Shown in pieces: positions 1 through 8,723 of a stretch of DNA of 64,000 bases. The DNA lies in contig JAAYJS010000020.1 of assembly GCA_012522805.1 (NCBI GenBank), positions 26,863-90,862 of the forward strand. The letters run 5' to 3'. This DNA comes from Eubacteriaceae bacterium (GTDB lineage Bacteria; Bacillota; Clostridia; Eubacteriales; Eubacteriaceae). Position 1 is the first letter of the stretch, and each line of letters begins with the position of its first letter. The notes beneath the pieces are model-generated. The model saw nothing but the letters and a program-made list of their open reading frames with translations. It was not told where the DNA came from and searched no databases. The position numbers and the translations under genes were made by a program.

Positions 1-525
1 ATGACCAAAAGGGAAATTAGAATTTTAACCATCGCCCTTTTGGAAGTTAAAGACAATGACATCGTTGTAGACATCGGTGCCGGTACCGGCGGTTTGACTA
101 TGGAGGCAGCTTACGCAACGCCAAAGGGCAAAGTGTATGCAGTAGAGACGAAACCGGAAGCCATACAATTGATCAAAGAAAACGCCCGCCAATTTGGTTG
201 CGATCATATCCAATTGATAGAAGGGCGCGCACCGGAAGCATTGAAGAACATTGAAACCCCCGTCGACAAAGTGATCATAGGCGGTACCGGTGGAAAGATG
301 GAAGACATATTTGTTTGGAGTCACCAAGCCATGGTTACGGGGGGGCGCATTGTTGCGAATTTTGTGACTTTGGAAAATGCCGCAGAGGCTATGGCATTCA
401 TGAAAAAATATTTTATAGAGGCGGAATTAATACAAGTTGCCATCAGCAGAGGAGATGCCATTGGCGGTTTAACTCTGTTGCGGGCGGCCAATCCCATATT
501 TATCATAACGGGCAAAAAAGGATAA
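1..525 (+). CDS. cbiT: Cobalt-precorrin-6B C15-methyltransferase (decarboxylating), CbiT, 5' end cut by window edge
   Basis: CbiT methylates C15 and decarboxylates the C12 acetate of cobalt-precorrin-6B in anaerobic cobalamin synthesis, using S-adenosylmethionine. The 174 visible residues show the class I methyltransferase fold: VVDIGAGTGGLT near residue 22 is the SAM-binding glycine loop, followed by the acidic strand end VYAVETK. Family members normally have about 10-15 residues before the MTKREIR segment, usually ending in a Pro, so the ATG at position 1 is probably internal and the true start lies upstream. It is the first visible gene of the B12 operon, with 57 nt before hemA. cbiC, cbiD, cbiE and cbiL are not in the window and probably lie to the left. 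Confidence 0.92.
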   Translation: MTKREIRILTIALLEVKDNDIVVDIGAGTGGLTMEAAYATPKGKVYAVETKPEAIQLIKENARQFGCDHIQLIEGRAPEALKNIETPVDKVIIGGTGGKMEDIFVWSHQAMVTGGRIVANFVTLENAAEAMAFMKKYFIEAELIQVAISRGDAIGGLTLLRAANPIFIITGKKG

Positions 526-582
526 AATAGGTTGAATCCTATCGGCAAAATGGAAATGGAAAGGTAGAGACAGGGAGAAATT

Positions 583-1833
583 ATGAAACTGGTAGTTGTT
601 GGAGTAAATCATGTAGATACACCTTTAGAAATTCGGGAAAAGGGTGCTTTTACAACCAGTCAAATCAATCAATCCATAGCGAAGTTAGTAGCACATCCGG
701 AAATATCCGAAGCGGTGGTACTTTCCACCTGCAATCGCAGCGAAATTTACGTTGCAACCCCGGAAGATACGGCACAACGTGCCGAGGAGATAGTTAAAAA
801 GTTTTATTGCTTGGAAAAATCTCAAAAGCTACAACCTTACCTTTTTTCTGAAAGCGATCGCTGCGCCATTCAACACCTGTATCGGGTGGTAGCGGGTCTC
901 AACTCCATGATATTGGGCGAGGACCAAATCCTCGGACAGGCAAAAGAGGCGTTGGATAAAGCGCATCGTGCGGAAGGTGCGGGCAAGTATTTAACCAAAG
1001 CTTTCAGAGAAGCGATTACCTTCACAAAAAAAGTAAAAACAACCTATAAAATATCGGAAACACCCCTGTCTTTAAGTTCCACAGCGGTGAAGTATGTCAA
1101 GCGGCATGTGGAAGATTATGCCAACAAAAACATTTTGATTATCGGATCGGGTAAAATGGGTCTTTTGGCCTTGCGCTATATGGCTTCGGAAGGATTTAAA
1201 AGAGTCTTTATGACCAACCGAACCTATCACTCCGGCGATGAGTACCGTCATATCTACAAAGGCATCAACGTCTACCGCTATGAAGATCGCTATCGCCTGA
1301 TCAGCGACATGGATGTGGTCATCTCAGCGACGGCATCCCCTCACTTGGTCATTAAAAAAGAAAGCATGAACCCTCGAAAAAAACCATTGCTGATGATTGA
1401 CTTGGCTTTACCGAGGGATGTAGACAGAAATGTAATGGATCTCGAGGATGTGACGCTGTTGACCATCGACGATTTTAATCATTTTATAGATGAAAAAAGT
1501 CAAGAGAGGTTGGAAATTGCTAAAAAAATTGAAAAAGAAATCGATGTAGAAATCAACGATTTGGTAGAATGGATTGATAAATCCAAAGTCGACAACATGA
1601 TTGGCAGATTTAACCGCGTGGCTATGGCTAGGGCGGATGAAACCATCGACCTACTCAATGAGCGATACGACTTTGAAGGAAAAGATAAAGAATATTTAGA
1701 AAAAATAGTTAAATCTAAGTTTCGTCAAATGATCATGCCCGCCATTCACGGGTTAAAATCCTTGGAGGGCAAATCGACCATTGAGGATGTTCAGCATGCC
1801 TTGAATTGCATATTTGAGGGAGGCGAAGGATGA
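583..1833 (+). CDS. hemA: Glutamyl-tRNA reductase HemA
   Basis: This enzyme reduces glutamyl-tRNA(Glu) to glutamate-1-semialdehyde with NADPH, the first committed step of the C5 route to 5-aminolevulinate. The 416-residue protein has the usual length. The catalytic Cys50 is in STCNRSEIY, the region GLNSMILGEDQILGQ follows near residue 107, the Rossmann motif IIGSGKMG lies near residue 187, and an alpha-helical dimerisation tail ends the protein. A GGGAGAAA ribosome site precedes the ATG. The stop overlaps the next start by 4 nt (ATGA). Its position inside a cobalamin operon suggests that it feeds corrinoid rather than haem synthesis; that is an inference. Confidence 0.96.
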   Translation: MKLVVVGVNHVDTPLEIREKGAFTTSQINQSIAKLVAHPEISEAVVLSTCNRSEIYVATPEDTAQRAEEIVKKFYCLEKSQKLQPYLFSESDRCAIQHLYRVVAGLNSMILGEDQILGQAKEALDKAHRAEGAGKYLTKAFREAITFTKKVKTTYKISETPLSLSSTAVKYVKRHVEDYANKNILIIGSGKMGLLALRYMASEGFKRVFMTNRTYHSGDEYRHIYKGINVYRYEDRYRLISDMDVVISATASPHLVIKKESMNPRKKPLLMIDLALPRDVDRNVMDLEDVTLLTIDDFNHFIDEKSQERLEIAKKIEKEIDVEINDLVEWIDKSKVDNMIGRFNRVAMARADETIDLLNERYDFEGKDKEYLEKIVKSKFRQMIMPAIHGLKSLEGKSTIEDVQHALNCIFEGGEG

Positions 1834-2432
1834 AAATCCCGGTTCTTTTAAATTTAAAAGATCGCAATGCTCTAGTCGTTGGTTTGGGAACTGTGGGATT
1901 GCGTCGACTGAACACTTTGCGCCAATACCCTTGCACGGTTTATGCCATCGGCAGCGATAGAGACAAGCGTTGTCCGCAAGAGGTACCTATCTTAGACAGT
2001 CGTTACGATAAGAAATACCTAAAAGGAATGGATTTGGTGGTGGCTGCCACCGACGATCGCGTCATCAACGATCTGATTGTTGCCAATTGCAAAGAGAAAA
2101 ACATCTTGGTCAATCGCGTGGACGACCCCGACAGCTGCGACTTTATCTTCCCCTCTGTGGTGCGCCGTGGCGATTTGAGCATCGCCGTTTGCACCGAAGG
2201 GGCAAGCCCCGGTTTAACCAAAAAAATTAGACAGGAGTTGGAAACGCAGTATGGGAGCGACTACGCCAGTCGTCTATCTCTGATGAAGAGCATCAGGGAA
2301 TCAATCTTAGAAACAGAAAAAAACCCAAAGCAGAAACAAGAAAAATTACGTGCATTAATAGATATGTCGGAGAAAGATCTTCAAATAGAAAAGGAGAAAT
2401 ATGAAAATTATCGTAGGCTCCAGGGGCAGTAA
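1830..2432 (+). CDS. Precorrin-2 dehydrogenase / sirohydrochlorin-forming enzyme (CysG N-domain/Met8 family)
   Basis: The enzyme oxidises precorrin-2 to sirohydrochlorin with NAD+, supplying the substrate for cobalt insertion by CbiK. The 200-residue protein matches the short Met8/SirC form without a methyltransferase domain. Residues 14-24 (ALVVGLGTVGL) are the NAD-binding glycine motif, VAATDD is the typical region near the catalytic Asp, and NILVNRVDDPDSCDF is the family signature. It overlaps hemA by 4 nt and the following fusion gene by 32 nt, which indicates tight translational coupling. Whether it also chelates iron cannot be decided from the sequence. Confidence 0.93.
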   Translation: MKIPVLLNLKDRNALVVGLGTVGLRRLNTLRQYPCTVYAIGSDRDKRCPQEVPILDSRYDKKYLKGMDLVVAATDDRVINDLIVANCKEKNILVNRVDDPDSCDFIFPSVVRRGDLSIAVCTEGASPGLTKKIRQELETQYGSDYASRLSLMKSIRESILETEKNPKQKQEKLRALIDMSEKDLQIEKEKYENYRRLQGQ

Positions 2433-4818
2433 ACTAGCGTTGACACAAACGAAATGGCTGATCAACCGCCTAAAGGACAAGAACCCGGAAGTAGAATTCG
2501 AACTGAAAATCATCAAAACCAAAGGGGATCAAATACAACATATTGCATTGGATAAGATAGGTGACAAAGGTTTGTTCACCAAAGCCTTGGAAGATGCACT
2601 CTTGTCAGGAGAGATCCATATGGCGGTACACAGTATGAAAGATATGCCCTCGCGTTTGCCCCGGGGTTTAACCTTAGGTGTACCGACGGTCAGAGAAGAT
2701 GCCAGAGATGTTTTAGTGACACCCCATGCTATCCAATCACTCAAGGACATCCCTCAAAATGGAACGGTGGCTACGGGTTCTAAACGCAGAGCGTATCAAT
2801 TAAAAGCCCTCAGACCCGATCTAACCATCGTGGGGATTCGTGGCAATATCGATACTCGCATTCAAAAAATGTTGGATCAACAATTGGACGGCGTGATCTT
2901 AGCGGCATCCGGTCTGAAAAGAGCGGATCTATTTGAAAGCGATCGTTATCATTGTTATTCATTACCTGAAAAAGAATTTATCCCTGCACCCGCCCAAGGA
3001 ATTTTAGCCGTTGAAATCTCTGAAGATAACGAAGATGTCAAAAAAATGCTGAATACCATTGTGGACGAAGATACCCACCGTCAAATGCTGGCGGAAAGGG
3101 CTTTTTTAAAGGCCTTAGACGGTTCCTGTCACATACCCATGGGAGCGTATTTGGACATAGCAGGTGAGAGCATCACCCTCTATGGGCTCTACGGCAATCA
3201 AGACGGTTCTGTTTTACATCGAGATGCCATAACCGGAAAAATCGGGGAAGAAGAGAGCGTAGGGCAACGTTTAGCAGCTCAATTAAAAGAAAAAGTTGCA
3301 AAAGACATCACTCCGGGTACAGTTTACCTGACCGGTGCCGGCTGTGGCGATGAAGGGTTGTTAACGGTCAAAGCGCAAAAAGTATTGAGAACTTGTGACG
3401 CCTTGGTGTACGATGCCTTGATCAACAACAATTTCTTAAGAGAAACCAAGCCGGGATGTGAACAGATTTATGTGGGCAAACGGGCCAAAAACCATGCCAT
3501 GCCCCAGGATGATATCAACAAGCTCTTAGTACGCCTTTCCAAAGAGGGCAAAAATGTTGTCCGTTTAAAGGGTGGCGATCCCTACGTCTTTGGACGTGGA
3601 GGGGAAGAGGGCGAAGTTTTATACGATGCCGGTGTTCCCTTCGAAGTGATCCCCGGTATCACCTCGGTTATCGGAGGTCTGGCTTATGCGGGTATCCCCA
3701 TTACCCATCGCGATTGTGTGGCTTCTTTCCAAATCGTAACCGGTCACAGAAAAGAAAACGGGGAAGACTTGGATTGGAAAGCCCTTGCCGAATACAAAGG
3801 CACAACGGTCTTTTTAATGGGGGTTAGAAACCTCAAGTCCATTATGGACCACCTAAGAGCCAACGGTATGCGAAAAGATATGCCCGTTGCAGTCGTCCAC
3901 AAAGCTTCGACGCCCTCACAACGCGTGGTGACAGGAACGATCGAAACCATTCACGATACGGTGGTATCCGAGAAAATCACTGCGCCCAGTTTAATAGTGG
4001 TGGGAGATGTCGTTCATAAAAGAGAAAAGCTACGTTTTTTCGATAACAAACCACTTTTTGGAAAACGCGTCGTGGTAACCCGTTCCCGTCAACAAAGTTC
4101 TAAAATGGTTCAACAATTGGAAGCCTTGGGCGCAGAGGCCATCATGTATCCGACCATCGTCATCGAGCCGATTGCAGAAGAAGTAGAACGTTTAGCTGAT
4201 ACCTTGGAGGAACTTAAATCCTTTACCCATTTGGTCATCACCTCGGTGAACGGTGTGGAGATATTTTTCAGAACGCTCTACAACAAGGGGCTGGATGCCC
4301 GTGCCCTCGCCGGCTTACACATCACCGCAGTGGGTCCGGAAACGAAAAAAGCTTTCGAACAAAATGGCGTTGTACCAGATTTTATGCCCAAACGTTATGT
4401 CGGGGAAGATTTAATCGACGGTTTATGGCCTGTCACCGACGAAAACTCAAAAATCCTCATACCCAGATCCAAAAATGCACGGATTGATGTCGTAGAAGCA
4501 TTTCGAAAAAAATGTGTGGTGGAGGAAATCCAAATCTATCAAACCCTGCGGGAAGATTCTGAAGATGTGGACATGCTTGCCTTGTTAAAAGAACAAGCCA
4601 TCGATTATATTACCTTTACCAGCTCGACCACAGCCCAGTACTTTTTAGAAAAAATTGGAAAAGAAAACATCCAATGGACAGAGAACAGTAAAACCGTATC
4701 CATCGGCCCCATCACCTCAGCGAAAATGAAAGCCCTCGGATTGCATCTCAGCATGGAGGCGGAGGTATACACCATATCCGGGATGATCGATACGATCTTA
4801 AAAGATGTTCAAGGTTAA
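2401..4818 (+). CDS. hemC-cobA-hemD: Trifunctional HemC-CobA-HemD fusion: porphobilinogen deaminase, uroporphyrinogen-III methyltransferase, uroporphyrinogen-III synthase
   Basis: The 805-residue chain has three enzymes in one frame. Residues about 1-300 are hydroxymethylbilane synthase: it starts MKIIVGSRGSKLA, and Cys243 in LDGSCHIPMGAYL is the expected dipyrromethane attachment site. Residues about 303-545 are the SAM uroporphyrinogen-III C-methyltransferase (GTVYLTGAGCGDEGLLT, RLKGGDPYVFGRGGEE, GVPFEVIPGITS). Residues about 553-805 are uroporphyrinogen-III synthase (GKRVVVTRSRQQSSK, FTSSTTAQYF). The product therefore converts porphobilinogen to precorrin-2. Domain order differs from reaction order, which is HemC, HemD, CobA. 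AAGGAG lies 4-9 nt before the ATG. CobA-HemD fusions are known in clostridia; the additional N-terminal HemC is less usual. No stop or frameshift was seen at the joins. Confidence 0.95.
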   Translation: MKIIVGSRGSKLALTQTKWLINRLKDKNPEVEFELKIIKTKGDQIQHIALDKIGDKGLFTKALEDALLSGEIHMAVHSMKDMPSRLPRGLTLGVPTVREDARDVLVTPHAIQSLKDIPQNGTVATGSKRRAYQLKALRPDLTIVGIRGNIDTRIQKMLDQQLDGVILAASGLKRADLFESDRYHCYSLPEKEFIPAPAQGILAVEISEDNEDVKKMLNTIVDEDTHRQMLAERAFLKALDGSCHIPMGAYLDIAGESITLYGLYGNQDGSVLHRDAITGKIGEEESVGQRLAAQLKEKVAKDITPGTVYLTGAGCGDEGLLTVKAQKVLRTCDALVYDALINNNFLRETKPGCEQIYVGKRAKNHAMPQDDINKLLVRLSKEGKNVVRLKGGDPYVFGRGGEEGEVLYDAGVPFEVIPGITSVIGGLAYAGIPITHRDCVASFQIVTGHRKENGEDLDWKALAEYKGTTVFLMGVRNLKSIMDHLRANGMRKDMPVAVVHKASTPSQRVVTGTIETIHDTVVSEKITAPSLIVVGDVVHKREKLRFFDNKPLFGKRVVVTRSRQQSSKMVQQLEALGAEAIMYPTIVIEPIAEEVERLADTLEELKSFTHLVITSVNGVEIFFRTLYNKGLDARALAGLHITAVGPETKKAFEQNGVVPDFMPKRYVGEDLIDGLWPVTDENSKILIPRSKNARIDVVEAFRKKCVVEEIQIYQTLREDSEDVDMLALLKEQAIDYITFTSSTTAQYFLEKIGKENIQWTENSKTVSIGPITSAKMKALGLHLSMEAEVYTISGMIDTILKDVQG

Positions 4819-4834
4819 AGAGAAAGGAAAGTCT

Positions 4835-5806
4835 ATGTTATTACCAACAAGGCTCAGGAAAAATAATGCCATACGCGCGTTAGTACGAGAAACGCACTTG
4901 TCGATGAATGATGTCGTCTATCCGATTTTTATCGTCGACGGTAAAGGGATCAAGCGAGAAATTCCCTCGATGAAGGGCCAATACCATTATTCCGTTGACA
5001 TGTTGGAAGAGGCTGTTGCAGATTTTAGTGCAAAGGGTATCGGTTACCTACTATTGTTCGGCGTTCCGGATCAGAAAGACGCCGAAGCGACACCGGCCTT
5101 TGCGGAAGAAGGGTTGGTACAACAAGCCACGCGCGCCATTAAAAAAGCCGATCCGAATATGTACGTCATCACCGATGTCTGCTTATGTGAATACAAAAGC
5201 GATGGCCATTGTTGTTTTTTCAACGAAGACGGCGCCATCAATCGTGAGCGTTCCTTGGAAACCCTATGTCGCGTGGCGGTAAGCCATGCCGAAGCCGGTG
5301 CCGACATGGTCGCCCCTTCGGATATGATGGATGAGCGCATCGGTCAAATTCGAGAAGCTTTGGACTTAGCAGGTTACGAAAATATTCCCATCATGGCGTA
5401 TTCCGCTAAATACGCTTCGGCTTTTTACGGACCTTTTAGAGATGCGGCCAATTCGGCCCCTGCCTTCGGCGACCGCAAGGCCTATCAAATGGATCCGGCT
5501 AATGCGGAAGAGGCCTTAAAGGAAATCGCCTTAGATATCCAAGAGAATGCCGATATCGTCATGGTTAAACCGGCCATGCCCTACTTGGATATTCTTGCAA
5601 AGGGAAAGGAAATATCTTATTTGCCCATGGCGGCTTATCAAGTCTCCGGCGAATACGCCATGTTACAAAATGCGGTGGATCAGGGCTTGCTGGATGAGAA
5701 GGCCTTGTTCGAAGCGCTGTTATCCATTAAACGCGCCGGAGCCGACATTATTCTTACGTATTTTGCACCTGTTTTACAGGATTTGATAAAGGAGTATCAA
5801 GCGTGA
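4835..5806 (+). CDS. hemB: Porphobilinogen synthase (5-aminolevulinate dehydratase) HemB
   Basis: HemB condenses two 5-aminolevulinate molecules to porphobilinogen. The ATG at 4835 is chosen because AGAAAGGAAAG precedes it and the protein then starts at the usual MLLPTRLRKN; an upstream in-frame ATG at 4805 overlaps the previous gene and lacks a good ribosome site. The 323-residue product shows the cysteine-rich metal site DVCLCEYKSDGHC, indicating a zinc-type enzyme. The two active-site lysines lie in MAYSAKYASAFYGPF and IVMVKPAMPYLD. It ends with TGA overlapping the GTG start of hemL. Its position in the operon matches its role just before HemC. Confidence 0.95.
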   Translation: MLLPTRLRKNNAIRALVRETHLSMNDVVYPIFIVDGKGIKREIPSMKGQYHYSVDMLEEAVADFSAKGIGYLLLFGVPDQKDAEATPAFAEEGLVQQATRAIKKADPNMYVITDVCLCEYKSDGHCCFFNEDGAINRERSLETLCRVAVSHAEAGADMVAPSDMMDERIGQIREALDLAGYENIPIMAYSAKYASAFYGPFRDAANSAPAFGDRKAYQMDPANAEEALKEIALDIQENADIVMVKPAMPYLDILAKGKEISYLPMAAYQVSGEYAMLQNAVDQGLLDEKALFEALLSIKRAGADIILTYFAPVLQDLIKEYQA

Positions 5807-7095
5807 AAAAACACGACAAAAGTTATCAACACTATCAAAACGCATTAAAAGTGATTCCGGGCGGGGTCAACTCGCCTGTTCGGGCTTTTCAATCCGTGGG
5901 TATGTCACCCGTTTTTATAGATTACGGAGAAGGCGCCACTGTCTACGATGTGGACGGCAATGCCTACACCGATTATATTGGATCTTGGGGCCCACTCATT
6001 TTAGGACACGGCTCGCCGGTTTATACCGAAGGCATAGCAGAGCGCTTAGAGAAGGGATCTACTTTTGGTGTGCCCACTGCCGTAGAAGTTGCTTTGGCCG
6101 AAGTGATCATCGATGCCATCCCCTCCATGGAGATGGTGCGCATGGTTAACTCCGGAACGGAAGCCACCATGTCCGCCATACGCTTGGCTAGGGGCTACAC
6201 CGGTAAAAACAAATTTATAAAATTTGAAGGTTGTTATCATGGCCACAGTGATGCCTTATTGGTAAAATCCGGATCCGGGACCCTCACTTACGGCGTACCG
6301 ACCTCTGCCGGTGTTACAGCCGGTGCCGCCCAAGATACCTTGGTTGCAACCTATAACGACTTAGATTCCGTGGCTGCTTTATTCGATGCTTACCCCGACG
6401 AGATCGCCTGCGTGATTGTGGAGCCCGTAGCGGGTAATATGGGTGTTGTCCCTCCGGCGCAAGGTTTTCTAAAACAATTAAGAGAACTGACGGAAGAAAA
6501 GGGTGCCCTTTTAATTTTTGACGAAGTCATTACCGGCTTTCGTTTGGATTATGGAGGCGCTCAAAATTATTTTGAAGTGCAGCCGGACTTAACCACCTTG
6601 GGTAAAATCATCGGCGGCGGTATGCCCGTAGGTGCCTTTGGGGGTAAAAGAGAGATTATGGAAAAACTGGCTCCCACAGGTCCCGTATACCAAGCCGGCA
6701 CCCTATCGGGAAATCCGGTAGCGATGACCATGGGCCTGAATACCCTACATTACCTCAAAACCCATCCTGAAATTTATACGTTTATGGAAGACATGGCCAT
6801 TTGTTTGGAAAAAGGTTTTTTACAAAATGCTGAAGAAGCAGGTATACCCATAGCTGTTAACCGCATTGGCGGGATGTTGTCGATGTTTTTCACAGACGAA
6901 AAAGTAGGGGATTACACCTCTGTTATGGGATCGGACACCGATCGTTACGCCCAATATTTTAAAGAGATGTTGGAGTTGGGGCAATTGTTGCCACCGGCTC
7001 AATTTGAAGGTATCTTTTTATCCGCTGCTCACTCAAAGAGCATCATAGAAGAAACTTTAGCAGCGCAAAAAAGCGCTTTTAGAAAAATAGTATAA
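5803..7095 (+). CDS. hemL: Glutamate-1-semialdehyde 2,1-aminomutase HemL
   Basis: This PLP enzyme isomerises glutamate-1-semialdehyde to 5-aminolevulinate and acts directly after HemA in the C5 pathway. The 430-residue protein has the N-terminal signature IPGGVNSPVRAF, the PLP phosphate region NSGTEATMSAIRLARG, the aspartate region LIFDEVITGFR and the Schiff-base Lys268 in TLGKIIGGGMPVGAFGG. Translation starts at GTG, overlapping the hemB stop by 4 nt, with AAAGGAG upstream. The gene order hemB-hemL then cbiK joins tetrapyrrole precursor supply directly to corrin formation. Confidence 0.96.
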   Translation: MKKHDKSYQHYQNALKVIPGGVNSPVRAFQSVGMSPVFIDYGEGATVYDVDGNAYTDYIGSWGPLILGHGSPVYTEGIAERLEKGSTFGVPTAVEVALAEVIIDAIPSMEMVRMVNSGTEATMSAIRLARGYTGKNKFIKFEGCYHGHSDALLVKSGSGTLTYGVPTSAGVTAGAAQDTLVATYNDLDSVAALFDAYPDEIACVIVEPVAGNMGVVPPAQGFLKQLRELTEEKGALLIFDEVITGFRLDYGGAQNYFEVQPDLTTLGKIIGGGMPVGAFGGKREIMEKLAPTGPVYQAGTLSGNPVAMTMGLNTLHYLKTHPEIYTFMEDMAICLEKGFLQNAEEAGIPIAVNRIGGMLSMFFTDEKVGDYTSVMGSDTDRYAQYFKEMLELGQLLPPAQFEGIFLSAAHSKSIIEETLAAQKSAFRKIV

Positions 7096-7120
7096 GAAAT
7101 AAAAAAGATTAGGAGTCACT

Positions 7121-7915
7121 ATGTCAAAAAAGGCTTTACTCGTTATCAGCTTTGGCACCTCTTACAACGCAACGAGAGAAAAAACCATCGGTGCCATCGA
7201 AAGGGATTTACAAGAATCCTATCCGGATAGAGATTTTTACAGAGCGTTTACCTCCCGGATGATCATTAAAAAACTCAAGGAAAGAGATGGAGAAGCCATC
7301 GATACACCCTTAGAAGCCATACAAAAATTAAAAGATGCCGGGTACGACGATGTAGTTTGTCAAACCACCCACGTCATCAATGGTTACGAATACGATTTAA
7401 CCATCAGTGAACTGAAACAATACTGCAATGATTTTAAATCCTTAACCATTGGTTTCCCTTTACTTTCATCCACCGAAGACTACCATCAAGTCGTCGAAGT
7501 TTTGGAAGAGATCATACCGGACTTAAAAGAAGGAGAAGCCTATGTATTTATGGGACACGGCTCCGATCATCACGCCAATGCGACCTACCCCGCATTGGAC
7601 TTTCAATTCAAACACACGGGGTACGAAGACGTGTATATGGCCACGGTAGAGGGCTTTCCGGAATTATCCCATATCTTTCCAAAACTCCATGAAAAAAAGT
7701 ATACTAAAGTATATTTGGCACCCTTTATGGTGGTTGCCGGCGATCATGCCATCAACGACATGGCAGGAGACGATGAAGATTCATGGAAAAATGTTTTTGT
7801 AAAAAATGGTTTTGAAGTTGAATGCGTCTTAAAAGGTTTAGGCCAATACGAAGGTATACGTAAAATATTCGTAGAGCATTGCCACAATGGTAAACAAGTG
7901 TGCGAATTGTTGTAA
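7121..7915 (+). CDS. cbiK: Sirohydrochlorin cobaltochelatase CbiK
   Basis: CbiK inserts Co2+ into sirohydrochlorin, the entry step of the anaerobic (early cobalt) cobalamin route. The 264-residue cytoplasmic protein has the family start KALLVISFGTSY and the metal-binding region VFMGHGSDHHANATYPALD, whose histidines are in the expected place for the chelatase active site. A second conserved segment is VYLAPFMVVAGDHAINDMAGD, with another histidine. No signal peptide is visible, so this is not the exported form. AGGAG precedes the ATG, and the gap to hemL is 25 nt. Confidence 0.94.
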   Translation: MSKKALLVISFGTSYNATREKTIGAIERDLQESYPDRDFYRAFTSRMIIKKLKERDGEAIDTPLEAIQKLKDAGYDDVVCQTTHVINGYEYDLTISELKQYCNDFKSLTIGFPLLSSTEDYHQVVEVLEEIIPDLKEGEAYVFMGHGSDHHANATYPALDFQFKHTGYEDVYMATVEGFPELSHIFPKLHEKKYTKVYLAPFMVVAGDHAINDMAGDDEDSWKNVFVKNGFEVECVLKGLGQYEGIRKIFVEHCHNGKQVCELL

Positions 7916-7961
7916 AACAATTCTATACTCGGTTTGATTGTTGGCACAATCAGGAGAAAAT

Positions 7962-8723
7962 ATGAAAAATACGATTTATATGATAGGTGCAGGCCCCGGG
8001 GATCCGGAGCTGATTACCCTAAAAGGCAAACGCCTGATCGATGAAGCGGATGTTATCATTTACGCCGGTTCTTTGGTGAACCCAAAGGTGTTGGAAGGGC
8101 ATAAAGAGAATGCACAGATACACAATTCCGCATCCATGACCTTGGATGAAGTCATCGAAGTCATGGAACAGGGTATAGCGGCCGGTAAAAAAGTGGTGCG
8201 AGTCCACACGGGGGACCCTTCCATTTATGGTGCGATTCGAGAACAAATGGATCGTTTGGAAGCCTTGGACATTCCCTATGAGGTGGTACCCGGTGTCTCT
8301 TCTTTCGTGGCTTCTGCAGCTGCTTTAAAAAAGGAGTTCACCTTGCCCGAAGTCTCTCAAACAGTGATCTGTACCCGATTGGAAGGCAGAACACCGGTAC
8401 CGGAGAGAGAACAATTGGAATTATTGGCAAGCCACCGCACCTCCATGGCCATTTTTTTATCCGTTCAAATGATAGAAGAAGTCATCGATCGTCTGTTGAC
8501 CCATTACCCGGCGACCACGCCCATCGCCATCGTACAGCGCGCCACTTGGGAAGACCAAAAAATAGTGATGGGTACCTTAGAGGATATTGCAGAGAAAGTG
8601 GCGGATGCCGGTATTACCAAACAAGCACAAATTTTGGTCGGAGATTTTTTAGGAGATAGGTATGCCCTCTCTAAATTGTACGACCCATCTTTTAGCCATG
8701 AATTTAGAAAAGCTTCCCGATGA
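7962..8723 (+). CDS. cbiF: Cobalt-precorrin-4 C11-methyltransferase CbiF (CobM)
   Basis: CbiF transfers a SAM methyl group to C11 of cobalt-precorrin-4. The start is placed at the ATG at 7962, which follows CAGGAGAAAAT; an in-frame TTG at 7938 would add eight residues without support. The 253-residue protein shows the tetrapyrrole methylase motifs YMIGAGPGDPELITLKG at the N terminus, RVHTGDPSIYGAIREQ for the SAM site, and YEVVPGVSSF. The 3' end overlaps the cbiG start by 62 nt, so the end of this gene carries the ribosome site of the next. Confidence 0.95.
   Translation: MKNTIYMIGAGPGDPELITLKGKRLIDEADVIIYAGSLVNPKVLEGHKENAQIHNSASMTLDEVIEVMEQGIAAGKKVVRVHTGDPSIYGAIREQMDRLEALDIPYEVVPGVSSFVASAAALKKEFTLPEVSQTVICTRLEGRTPVPEREQLELLASHRTSMAIFLSVQMIEEVIDRLLTHYPATTPIAIVQRATWEDQKIVMGTLEDIAEKVADAGITKQAQILVGDFLGDRYALSKLYDPSFSHEFRKASR

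Noticed and set aside
1-582. Cobalamin riboswitch at the operon start
   Set aside because: The operon begins left of the window; no B12-box-like sequence was seen here.
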